64,000 bases of DNA, taken from Trema orientale (taxonomy: Eukaryota > Streptophyta > Magnoliopsida > Rosales > Cannabaceae). A program made the position numbers and the translations under genes. The DNA is taken from positions 615,323 to 679,322 of the forward strand of contig JXTC01000023.1 of assembly GCA_002914845.1 (NCBI GenBank), given 5' to 3'. Shown in pieces: positions 20,842-31,400 of this stretch. The notes under the pieces were generated by a model. That model was not told the origin of the DNA. It saw nothing but the letters and a program-made list of their open reading frames with translations, and did no database searches. Each line of letters begins with the position of its first letter. Within the stretch, counting starts at the first letter, position 1.

Positions 20842-23697
20842 TTACTTTCTAACAAAAATTGAGTAAACTATGCTATATACAAGAAATAGAACCCCAATGC
20901 TACAAGCTAATTTTTTCCATTCCCGAATCTCCCTTCTTGCTTCCCGAATCTCCCTTGTTGCTGATAAAGCAGACTCTACATGAGACTCCCAGCTCAGCAC
21001 CTGACTGTATAGCAACACATCACAGATCATTAGCTCCTTGAGGGTAGTAATGTATCTCAACTCTTCTGGAATTATCCTCAATTCAGGCATGTTTTTAATG
21101 CATAGTCTTTTGAGATTTGGCATTGCCGTTCCAAGCTCAAGTCGCCACTTCGTTACATTCCTTAAAGAAAAGAGCTGAAGAGTCTCTAGCCTCGGAAATC
21201 CTTGTGCACCACAAACCATTTCTGATCCGTTGTACGAGTTGTGCAATCGGAGAAACCTTAAGCTTGGCAGCTTCTCCAAGACCGGCACGGGGTCATAACT
21301 GATGTCAGAGTCCCTCAAGATCAACTTGGTAAGACTAGTTGGAAGAAACTTCAGATTCTGGCTGTCTGATATTTTCCCATCTAAGAACAATTTAGAGAGC
21401 ATAACACACTCAGAGAGTGGCTGCAGATTCGGGAAGGCACTGGCGGAGAGAAGTGACATGTTCAAGGACCTCAGCATACTAAATCTGAAATTGGGGGACG
21501 CAAGGAACAACCTGACATCTTCGCCGCTTGTGAATTGCACTCCTAAGTTTCGAAGATTCTTTAGGTCAGACTGTGTGATCTTGTTTCTGAGAAGCAACGG
21601 CCCGAATCTAATGTACTTGAGAGTCTGAAGCTGTGTTGGTTTGGAGAGCATATATGTCGCCCAATAACTAGAGCTATGAGGAGAACATGATGTATTGAAT
21701 GGTAGCAACAGATGCTTCAATCGTTCTAACCTCAAGACCTCTACTGGTAAGACAACTTCGTCATTATGGCGAAGATTGAGGGTGCTTAGACTTCGCAGGT
21801 TGCCTATGGAGCTAGGTAATTTGACCCTTCCAACGTTTCTTAACCCGAGGTACCTCAAGTGAATCAGATCACCAATTTCTGATGGCACTTTACACTTCCG
21901 AGTGCCCCGACTAAACCTGAACTCCAAAACTCTCAACAATTTCAACTTCCCACTCCTTATGATATCCTGGAAAGATGGAAGACTAACATCGAAGTACATT
22001 AGCGAACGAAGATGGGGATGCATTTGGCGTCTTTCAAGACAGCAGCAAGGATGAACTGCAATCCTACGGCTGTGTGTTTGATAAGTACTTGAAGAAGAAC
22101 TAGCTGCCGCGATGTTCTCTTCTTGCTGTTGGATAACCTCGAAGAAGTTGTCCTCTCGCGCCTTCGACACACAAAAATCGCGCAAAAGATGGTGGACACG
22201 ACATGTCTTGACACCAATCCCTGTGTAGTCCCTTTTCACGATTTGGATCATGCACCTATCGATCAGCTCTCCCAAGTACTGTTCGGCAATCTCTTCCATT
22301 GTCCGTCTTCTTGTTGTTGACTCTGTTGTAAGGCCTTCCGCGATCCATAGTTGAATAAGTTCTTCTCTTGGTAGCTCTGAATCCTCTGGGAAGTTTCCTA
22401 AATATAGAAAACACGGCTTCAAGTAGTAAGGTAAATCATGGTAGCTTAAGGCCAACATGTCTTCTACTCCATGATTGTGGTTATTCAAGTACGAATTCAC
22501 ATCTCTTTGCACTTTTTGCCATTCATCATAAGAACGTTTTGTTCTTAAAAGGCCTCCAAGTACAACAATGGCAAGTGGTAGTCCTCCACACTTGTTAACC
22601 ATCTCTTTTCCCATGCGCTCAATTTGAGACCAATGAAATTCGCCGAAAAGATCTCTTGGACATGCTTTACGTTGCAAAAGCTCCCAACTCCATTTAGGAG
22701 TCAGAAATGGAGGCTCGATTGCACAATCATGCGGATTGGCATACAATGCAACTTGCTTGCTACGTGTGGTGAAAACAATTTTACTTCCTCTTACTCCTCT
22801 TGGAAAAACCTTTCTAACATTATCCCAATCGTCTCTTCTCCAAATATCATCAAGAACCACAAGATACAGCTTCTCTTGTAACTCATCTTTTATCGAATCG
22901 ACTAAATCATCCTCCTCCAAGGTGTTCAAAATCTCTCTTTTTCTTTTCCTTTCTTCTAGCAAATCTTCTGAATCATTTCTGGCGTATTGAGACTGAGAGA
23001 AGCCAACCTGAATCAAGATTTCGGACAAAACATCCCTTAACACGTACTGCTGAGATATAAAAACCCAAGCGCAACAATGAAAATGTTTCTTCACATCACC
23101 ATCATTATACACCTTCTTAGCTAGCGTGGTCTTGCCCAATCCGCCCATCCCCACGATCGGAACAACGCGGAGACTATCATCTTTCTCCTCCAACAGGCGA
23201 GTCTTCAAAATCATCATGCTATGGTCCAAGCCAATAACATCATCCTCGTCATCTGGATACGTTCTTCTGAAACTCCGTTGTCTCTCTAACACCCCGGGCT
23301 GATCAACAAATTCAATGCCAAAATTCTGCCTGCTAGCGAAGATGCTTTGTATCCTGGCATTAATGATGTCAATTTCTTTGCGAAGATTTCGGAGATGGCG
23401 AGCTTTGAAGTAGGAATCGTCGACTTTGACAATGAAGATCTCTATGACGTCTTCGATATCACAAGCAACGTTTCTGACTTCCGCTACCAAGTTGCGGACC
23501 TGGTGATCTTGTTCTTGCATGCTATAAGCACTCTTCAAGAAGCACTGCATCCGCCGTAGCTCGCTTTGCAAGTTCTCCACGTCGTCCTTCACACTGATCA
23601 ATGAAGATATTTCGTGGATGAGTAGATCCGAGATTCTTTGGACTACATGTGATAAGACTGCCTCTGTAAATCTAGATAATGCAAGAATTTCCGCCAT
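20842..23697 (-). CDS. CC-NB-ARC-LRR immune receptor (CNL-2) with C-terminal hydrophobic tail, 951 aa
   Basis: Close paralogue of CNL-1 on the opposite strand, one exon. It has a coiled-coil domain with EDVIE at 82-86, P-loop GMGGLGKTT at 183-191, kinase-2 LVVLDDIW at 279-286, FTTR at 309-312, GGLPLA at 371-376, RNBS-D LKPCFLYLGNFPED at 426-439, then LRRs from about 560 to 895. The MHD position reads VHH (501-503), so the aspartate is replaced by histidine. After the last LRR it does not carry the usual tail. Instead a charged helix with REIREARREIREWKK (about 914-928) leads into LACSIGVLFLVYSIVYSIFV (930-949) and a final RK, which looks like a single membrane-spanning tail anchor. The charged helix is partly made by a 21 bp tandem duplication in the DNA. 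The start matches CNL-1. Product class is firm; membrane insertion is inferred from hydrophobicity only. Confidence 0.95.
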   Translation of the reverse strand: MAEILALSRFTEAVLSHVVQRISDLLIHEISSLISVKDDVENLQSELRRMQCFLKSAYSMQEQDHQVRNLVAEVRNVACDIEDVIEIFIVKVDDSYFKARHLRNLRKEIDIINARIQSIFASRQNFGIEFVDQPGVLERQRSFRRTYPDDEDDVIGLDHSMMILKTRLLEEKDDSLRVVPIVGMGGLGKTTLAKKVYNDGDVKKHFHCCAWVFISQQYVLRDVLSEILIQVGFSQSQYARNDSEDLLEERKRKREILNTLEEDDLVDSIKDELQEKLYLVVLDDIWRRDDWDNVRKVFPRGVRGSKIVFTTRSKQVALYANPHDCAIEPPFLTPKWSWELLQRKACPRDLFGEFHWSQIERMGKEMVNKCGGLPLAIVVLGGLLRTKRSYDEWQKVQRDVNSYLNNHNHGVEDMLALSYHDLPYYLKPCFLYLGNFPEDSELPREELIQLWIAEGLTTESTTRRRTMEEIAEQYLGELIDRCMIQIVKRDYTGIGVKTCRVHHLLRDFCVSKAREDNFFEVIQQQEENIAAASSSSSTYQTHSRRIAVHPCCCLERRQMHPHLRSLMYFDVSLPSFQDIIRSGKLKLLRVLEFRFSRGTRKCKVPSEIGDLIHLRYLGLRNVGRVKLPSSIGNLRSLSTLNLRHNDEVVLPVEVLRLERLKHLLLPFNTSCSPHSSSYWATYMLSKPTQLQTLKYIRFGPLLLRNKITQSDLKNLRNLGVQFTSGEDVRLFLASPNFRFSMLRSLNMSLLSASAFPNLQPLSECVMLSKLFLDGKISDSQNLKFLPTSLTKLILRDSDISYDPVPVLEKLPSLRFLRLHNSYNGSEMVCGAQGFPRLETLQLFSLRNVTKWRLELGTAMPNLKRLCIKNMPELRIIPEELRYITTLKELMICDVLLYSQVLSWESHVESALSATREIREARREIREWKKLACSIGVLFLVYSIVYSIFVRK

Positions 23698-26676
23698 TGT
23701 CGTTGAAGCTGGCCTGAGTAAGAGAGGAAATTATAATGTCATTAAGTGGTGGAGCCAATGAAAAAAGGAAGAAGTGAAGATATGATCAACTACTCTTAGA
23801 GGTTGATAAACAAAAAAAAAATTGTTGAGCCTATCATTGTTTTGCTTTTTAAGGACGGTGAGTAACGTGAGTTCAAAGTTTCTACCTTTAGAAATAAAAA
23901 AAAAAAAAAAACAAAACAAAACAAAATTGTTCCAATTAGTTTCTAATACAATTAACGCGGAATCTTGACTTAACCTCCGTTACAATGTCAACAAAACTGA
24001 TAATACTAAAATATTGTTTGATGCAAAGTAATCTCCCAAAAAAAAAAAATCAGATTACAACGTGACTAAGAGTTCTTCTAGTTTGAGCGGGTCCACTATC
24101 TCGTATAATTAATGAAAACACGTTAAACTGCTAATAATAGTATTAAGTAAACAAATAAAAAAAACTAATTTAAAACTTGCAATAAATTTAACAAGTTTAA
24201 GAGTAAGCGGCAATGTCCTTTTGTTAAGGTACTGTTATATCGTAGTCAAACAAAATTAAAACAATATACATAATCATTTAATCAAAATGTGATGATGAGA
24301 TACATGCAGTATGAAATATATATCGATAACAACTATATTACAATGCGAGATTTCTCCAAATTAAACTGCTACATTTTTTCCCACCAAAAAAAAAAAAAAA
24401 TGTTGCCAGCTAACCAAAAGGCATTGCATGATTTTTTTCCTTTTTTGACTTGATTACATGATTATTTTTAATTTCTCTTTTTCTTTTATATATCTTTTTA
24501 ATACTTAATTGAATTCATGCCGGTTATGGACAAGTTAGTTCTATTCTAATGGGGGGGAGTTAATATTAAAGGGTGCTAACCACCTTTTTAATTTGCTCAT
24601 TTACTGTTAAAATTACCACTACTTTCTTTTGAAAATTCAATATTGCCCTTGTCTATTAGTAGTCCTATATATTTTGTGGATTTTTGGGCTAGTTTTTTGA
24701 ATTTCTATTCTAATAGTAGTATTTACCTAATAATTAATATATATAACTCTTATTTTCAATTAGAACATTCATCCCTTAAAAAAAATACAAACATTAGAAC
24801 CTTGCTTAACTGGTGTTCCTCTACATCACGGCCACTAATATATGCCTATAATGTAATTTGCAATGAAATATATTTTTATGTGACAATCATCAAGACTGGA
24901 GACAACTAAATTAATTCAAGCCAAATGAAAGAAGCTAATACAACAAGTTTTACTTACTGACCTAGTTCTTTGCTGGCTAGTCCTGCCTCCCCGCAACGCT
25001 CATGCAATGGATCGGACTCGTTTACTAATTAATCACTTCTCAGCACCCCAGCTGGTCAACGTTTACCAATATATACATTTACAAGTAGTATGAAGCCTGA
25101 ACAAGAAAAACAAAACGTAATTAACAAATAAACTAAACGTGCCACAAATCTCTACTAACTTACCAGCCCTGGAAAACCCCTATATATATATGTATGTATA
25201 TATAATAGTAATCATCATCATCATCATACAATACAATGCGTTATTTTTACTGTCTTATGTGAAGAGAGTGAACCAGATATAAACAATCAGATAGGATAAA
25301 CCTTCCTAAAAACATGTTGATTATCACCTCTCGTTGACTTGTGAATTCTACAAAATTAAGACATTTTCTCGACGGTCTTGTTCGCACAGATAGCAAGTAA
25401 TTAAATACTTGGAAATTAAAGAAAGGTGAATTTCATATGTCAACATCCTTTCATTTATAATCGGGCTTTTTTTAAGTAAAAGCTGAAAATGAAAATTAAC
25501 AACTAACAAGCGATAAACTTACAACAAAATCTCAAAAACGTCCATATAAAACTTACCAGCAATAAACGAAGTTGTAATCTGGCTCCGGAGATTTCTGGAA
25601 GTTGACCCAAGAAATCTGAGGGTGAAATTAATCATAATTAAATTCTGAACTCGCTATATATATTTGTGACACAAAACAAAACAATAACCAAAAATTAAAA
25701 TTAAAAAAAAAAAAAAAAGCNCCTTGGGATGAGCTATATATATAGTCTCACTTAAACTCAATCTGCACTGCATGATTGTCTTATTAATGTTTGGATCATT
25801 TGGAATAACGTTTTAATATCTTCTCAGTTAAGTAACGAAGAAAAGTCAATTAGACTAGTTATTCAGTCCCACCTACCAACGACTTTTTGCTTAGTGTAAT
25901 AAATATTATTTAGACGTAAGGAAAAGAATCTGTAACAGACTTTAATTATAAATTCTGGAATCGAAAATGAAATTCCCTTTGAAAAAAATAGAAAAAGGGA
26001 AATGAAATAGTAACAAAACAATCGAAAAGATATAGTTATCATTCGCAGATGGCAACTTAAGTATAAAGTAATTAAGCAATTCTAAAGTATATACATTAAT
26101 TAAACAGTTCGTACATATATATATATATATATATGAGAAATTAGGAAAGAGACCCTTTAATTGTATATATATATATATTATAGTACGTAGTTTATACAGT
26201 TGAAAATGAGAGTGACAAATGACTTATCATTCAATAAAATAAAAAAGCGAATAGTGTGTATTAAGACGTTATAGAGGATTTAATTAAAAGCGATTCTAAT
26301 TTGGAGGTGCCTTGTTAGTTGCGCAATAAATATTGGATGTTTTGTCTTCATCGTTGATTTTATGGACTACCATGTCTGATCACACATTTTTTGCTAGGGT
26401 ATAACAAGTGGCTAATAAACTAGCTTCCTTCGATATATAGACTACCATGGATTACCTCCAATAATTTTATCTCTTATTAGAGATTTAATACCCGTGAGCT
26501 CGTCTTCGTCATTGAGATTATGTACTATTAATTTCTCCTATCTAGAAATCTAAAACTAGGATTTCAAAATGACCTTAATTTGGAAAAAATCCGGAGTGTT
26601 TGATTGGTGTTATTGCCTTTATGTTGTATTGTATTTACTGTATCAAATTATTTTGTCTTTCTTTCTTCTTTGCATG
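23698..26676. other. AT-rich spacer upstream of CNL-2
   Basis: No gene was recognised. It includes the probable CNL-2 promoter (adjacent to 23697), poly(A) tracts near 23890, 24040 and 24390, a (CAT)n run near 25211, an undetermined base at 25721 next to an A-tract, and (AT)n microsatellites near 26115-26180. Confidence 0.5.
23965..23991. promoter_or_regulatory. Two W-box cores upstream of CNL-2
   Basis: A TTGACT on the + strand and a TTGAC core on the - strand lie within 27 bp, about 270 bp upstream of the CNL-2 start. WRKY factors bind TTGAC(C/T) and often control immune receptor genes. Such short motifs also occur by chance in AT-rich DNA, so this is only a candidate site. Confidence 0.2.
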
Positions 26677-26849
26677 ATGGTATGGGGCACCAGTGGTGCC
26701 CAATACCACAATGACGTGTTCGTCTGTCACTGACTAATTATAATTATAATTCAGATGGAGCCTATGTGGGACCAGTTTATTAATTAGAATTATCCAGTAA
26801 CAGACAGACACGTCATTATAGTTTTGCACGCCACTGGTGCCCATACCAT
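26677..26849. mobile_element. MITE copy 1 (ATGGTATGGGGCACCAGTGG termini)
   Basis: The left end ATGGTATGGGGCACCAGTGG and right end CCACTGGTGCCCATACCAT are near-perfect inverted repeats. The interior has a second inverted pair around CTGTCACTGACTAATTATAA and GTAACAGACAGACACGTCAT. It is 173 bp and non-coding. A second copy follows immediately and a third, diverged copy lies at 60555. Confidence 0.75.
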
Positions 26850-26872
26850 TACTCTTCTTCTTTTCTTTGCAT

Positions 26873-27046
26873 AATACTATGAGGCACCAGTGTTGCCCAA
26901 TATCATAATGGCATGTCTATCTGTCACTGACTAATTATAATTATAATTCAGGTGGAATCTACGTGGGACCAATTTATTAATTAGAATTATCTAATAATAG
27001 ACAAACACGTCATCATAGTGCTAGGCGCCATTGGTGTCCATATCAT
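26873..27046. mobile_element. MITE copy 2, tandem to copy 1
   Basis: It matches copy 1 almost throughout (CTGTCACTGACTAATTATAA is identical) with point differences such as ATACTATGAGGCACC at the left end. The spacer TTCTTCTTTTCTTTGCAT repeats the flank to the left of copy 1, so the pair probably arose by tandem duplication including flank or by unequal exchange. Confidence 0.7.
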
Positions 27047-27939
27047 TGCTCTTCTTCTTTAGTGATAATTTTAGGTTAGCTTCAATTTTAGTGTAAGTAA
27101 TACTAATAGTAGATGGGAGGAGGGGAGGAAAAAGGAAACATAATGATTAATTGCTGCTGCCGGTGATATTTATGTATGATTCAATCATGACAACATGTAT
27201 GCTCTTAATTTTCTCCTGTATTATATTGTATCACATTTTATAGAGACAGCACAATTAGAAGTCTAGAAATCTAGGACGACAGTGCACAGCAATTTTACAA
27301 ATTAATGGACTGTCCTTTTCAACTTAGTTGTCTTTTATATTGATTACTATCATTATTCAAAGGTATGGACTGGGGAAAGAATACGTAGTTGTGACATTAA
27401 TAGCTACCGCTACTACGCTATCCTCATTTACCAAATAGTCCATATAAGTTATAACTTATTAAGTCCTTGTCCATCTCAAATTATCAACCCTAAAACCTAT
27501 CTAACACACTATCATGGCAAATGGTAAAATTTAGAATACTTTCACCGAGTCCAACTAATGAGTATTTCCTCTCGGTGGTGCTCCCTCGGGTAAGCCGCGA
27601 GTGTGAAAGGACCATTTTGTTTCTCAAACTTCAATGACATTTTTTTTTTTTTTTGCAGCATGACCTTTTGAAAATGTTTATTAGACTCATAACCTTCACT
27701 TTAATGAAACATATAGTTTCTCTATAATTCTTCTAAATTAATAATGGTAATTCATAAAATAAAAATAAAGCCAAAAAAAGAATAAATCCGTGAAAAAGGG
27801 GGGAAAAAAAAGGAAAAGACAAAACACAACTGAGCAGCTCCAGCCCACCATTCGAGAAGTTCACACAGGAAAGAAAATTGCGATCTCTCCTCCATTGTTC
27901 TTCTCTTTTCTAGCATCTAGATCTGAGTTTCCTACCATT
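27047..27939. other. Left host flank of the CACTA element
   Basis: No gene was confirmed. The last 150 bp (about 27800-27939) are less AT-rich and pyrimidine-rich (CTCCTCCATTGTTCTTCTC), resembling a plant 5' leader. The matching host sequence resumes at 39355 after the transposon. Whether a host gene was interrupted is unknown. Confidence 0.35.
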
Positions 27940-27954
27940 CACTACAACAAAAAA

Positions 27955-28160
27955 GGCCTTTCAAGGCGCTTTTTAAGTGCCTTAAAAGACCTTTCACGTC
28001 GCCCACAAAAGCGCCTTGGTTCCAGGTGCCGTAATAAGCCTTGGCTACCAAGGCGATTATAAGGCGTCGTGGAAGGTGCCTTTCACGGCGCCTTTTAAGC
28101 GCCTTAGTATCTGTTCTAAGCTTTACCATTTAAAGCACTCCATAAGCGCCGTGGTACATA
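27955..28160. repeat. Subterminal repeats, left end of the CACTA element
   Basis: Repeated words AAGGCGC, GCGCCTT and AGGCGCTT in both orientations cover the first 200 bp inside the left terminus. In CACTA elements such arrays are the binding sites of the accessory transposition protein. Confidence 0.75.
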
Positions 28161-28418
28161 TTTCCAGGAGGTATTTTTAATATATTTGTCTATATTATCC
28201 CTTGGAATTTTATAAATATAATCGAAATCTATTACATACGCCAAATACTTCAAATAAAATAGAGTATGAATATGAATTTACATACTAATATTAAATTAAC
28301 ATAATAACTTGATCATGATCATATCTATATAGTCTATAAACTAAGTATATATATACATTAGTTTTCTAAGCCAAACTATGAAAGACTACATAGTTTAAAT
28401 CAACAAAGATTAAGAACC

Positions 28419-31400
28419 TCAAATGAGAAATTGTATTAGTTCTTCGATCCACTCTTCAAGAAGTCCGTTGATATCATCCTTTGTATAGAAATTTTGTCCA
28501 TTAAACTACAAATTCAAATACCTTATTTGTTAGAAAGTGATCAATCAAACTATAAATTAGAAGAGAACTAATAAAACATATGGTTACATACCATTGTGGT
28601 AAATGATTTAACATTGGCTTGTTCAATGACTTCTCTCATAAATTTATATATGTAGAATCCGCACTCAACACTTGTCAGTTGTCTTGGGCACTAAACATAA
28701 GCATAAAGTAAACATAAGTAATTTTAATTAATCTTCCACGCAACAAGTGTTATTAATTCAAGTTTAGTACCTTTATTAACTTATAAACCGAACCATTTGG
28801 TCTTTCTTTCTTCCCTTTTTCTACATTATATATGTTGAATGCACTTTGAATTGGAAACGCACAAACACAAGAATAAAAGATTAACAATAGCAACCATAAG
28901 TAAAAATACTATAAGAAACTGAATTATAACAAAATAACTATTAGAGAACTTACTCGATCATTGTTAAACCAATTTCTTCACGAAGAGCTAAGTAGAGAGG
29001 ATCTAGAAACTATGCATAATCTTTGAGAGGATAAATAATAAGCAACATCTAATGTTCCCTACTCATAAAATTAATGATAAAGATTATTAATAATGTAACA
29101 ATTAACTTCATATAGGAAGTAGTTGATATGACAATTTATTAAGTTTAAAATCTTACCCATTGTAACGCCCTTGGTATCTACATACTACTAGCAGGAATAT
29201 ATTAACTTTCTATGTACAAGACGTTACTTTCGAAAAATAATCCTGTATTCGTTATTCCAAAAATACGGGCTAATTTAAACTTTTTATTTTCTTTAAAACT
29301 TTACGGATAGGTGACCTTACTTATAAACATAGTGTGGATCAGTATATACATATATTACAAAACGAAAGGTAGTAAATAGATACCAAAAGAAATGAACTAA
29401 CAACAAGTCCATTGAGAGACTGTAAAACATCCCAAAATATACAAACTAGGCCCCCACATGTGGTCAAAATATCTATATGTACAACACCAAGGTTGGACCT
29501 CTAGTCCAGCTCACAAGCTCATGCTGTCATCTCAGTCATTACATGCAACACAAGACTACAATGAGCTACATCTCAGTAAGTAAAATAATGGATGACATGT
29601 TGCTCAATGACATGAATTAAATGTATGACCATGCTTGCTTAAATGTTTTGGTATAAATATTTTTCCTTTAGATCCTTCCCTGTCTTGTGCCCACCGTTCG
29701 GTTCAGCACTGTGCCTGCAGGGCTTCTTGAATTAATGATATCCCATGGGTTCTCCTCCTGCTGGCTCTTACCACAGTGGGGCTCGTTACTAACCTTATTC
29801 CATCGTTACCCCGCCGAGCTCAAGAGATAAGGCAGCCTGAGACTGTAGTTTAGTCACTATATAACTTGGAGGACAAATATTGTGGCAAACCTTCTGACTA
29901 ATCCTGTCAAACTTGCCCCTCACCTGGGGCTACCACTCTGAAACTGTAAATATTTATCTCGCTTCCCCGTAACAGTGACACAAAACCTTCTGAATATTAC
30001 CTGGTCTCAACCTTTCTATGATAAACATGGCTTTGCACAATAATACTATGGCATTTTAGAAATCTGTCACCTATCATAAACTTCTCTATAAAATATACAT
30101 GGCCTCATGATGTATAGGATAATGCCACATTAGAAATGCCAAGCATGTATATTAAAACTGAAATGCCAATGTTCATGCTCATAAACAAAATACAAAGCAT
30201 AAAAAAAATAATAAACACCCACATAGCACATAATTCTTGTGTTGCAGTCGAGTACTTTACCTACCTCACCTCAAGCTTCCTAAGTCTTTGCCCGTGAAAT
30301 GCTCTTTTGCTCAAGGTACAAATGTGTGTACGTAATATTTTCCAAATAATAGATTTACTGACTAAAATGCTTATGCTGCTGTAAGAATTACCAAATAATT
30401 AGCCTTTGTGCAAACACAATCCGCAAACATATTTTATAGTCAAATAAATATGCTCAAGATTTTACATAAATATCATCACATAATTTATCAGAAGCAAGGA
30501 AAATGTACCTGTTAAAAAAAATAAGAAGACATCACTATTCTAGGAATATGACAAATACAATAAATCAGGTTACAAAATAAAACGTTTTTGCCTGATACAA
30601 GATAAGCAATTACTTCATGATATCATTTCTTTAATATAGATACAATGCTAAATAGTCACATTAATTAATTCACATATATAGTTCTAGTTGTTGACTGTAG
30701 GTCCACCTATAAAAAAAAAGTATCAACATGAAATTATTTTAACATATTATGAAAAGAACAAGCCTTATATATATATGTCCAAAAGTCTATTAAATAAGGA
30801 AGTACAATATAAGACCTTATGTACCAATTACACACGTAGAATTTTCATCTTTATATAGGTATATGTATCTATAAACAACCTTAAAAAAAAATTTAAATAG
30901 TGCACTCAATACTAATAAGAATCAGGCCATGTTAAAGCATGTAATTATTTACTCAAGTTACATGAGTACTATGTAAAAACTGCTCGCAGATTAACATGAA
31001 CGTGTATATATATATTGATGTATAAGAATTCTTGCTAAAAAAAATTAATAGACACTACCAACTAATCATTAAAGCAAGGTAATAATAAATTACAAGATTA
31101 CCTTCATTATATATGTCTATCTTTCATTCTCTTTCTCCGTGGAAAACAAGAAAGCTTATTGTTTTTAATGGTATTAAAGTAGAGAGAAAAAGAAAAAGGA
31201 GGAAGCTCGTAGAAGATTATCTTTTGTGGCACTCAAATATATTTAAAGATTAATATAACAATTACTCGCCAACTTCACCAAGTCGATGACTTCTTCTAAG
31301 CCCTAATGATTAATATAAATAAAATAATACCAATCACACGACAAGAAACTAAGACACACAAATAAAATTTACTTATCAAAATTATGTCTTTATTAACACA

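Noticed and set aside
27790-28062. Basic 90-codon open frame
   Set aside because: It runs across the left end of the CACTA element from host flank into subterminal repeats, so it is not one evolved gene.
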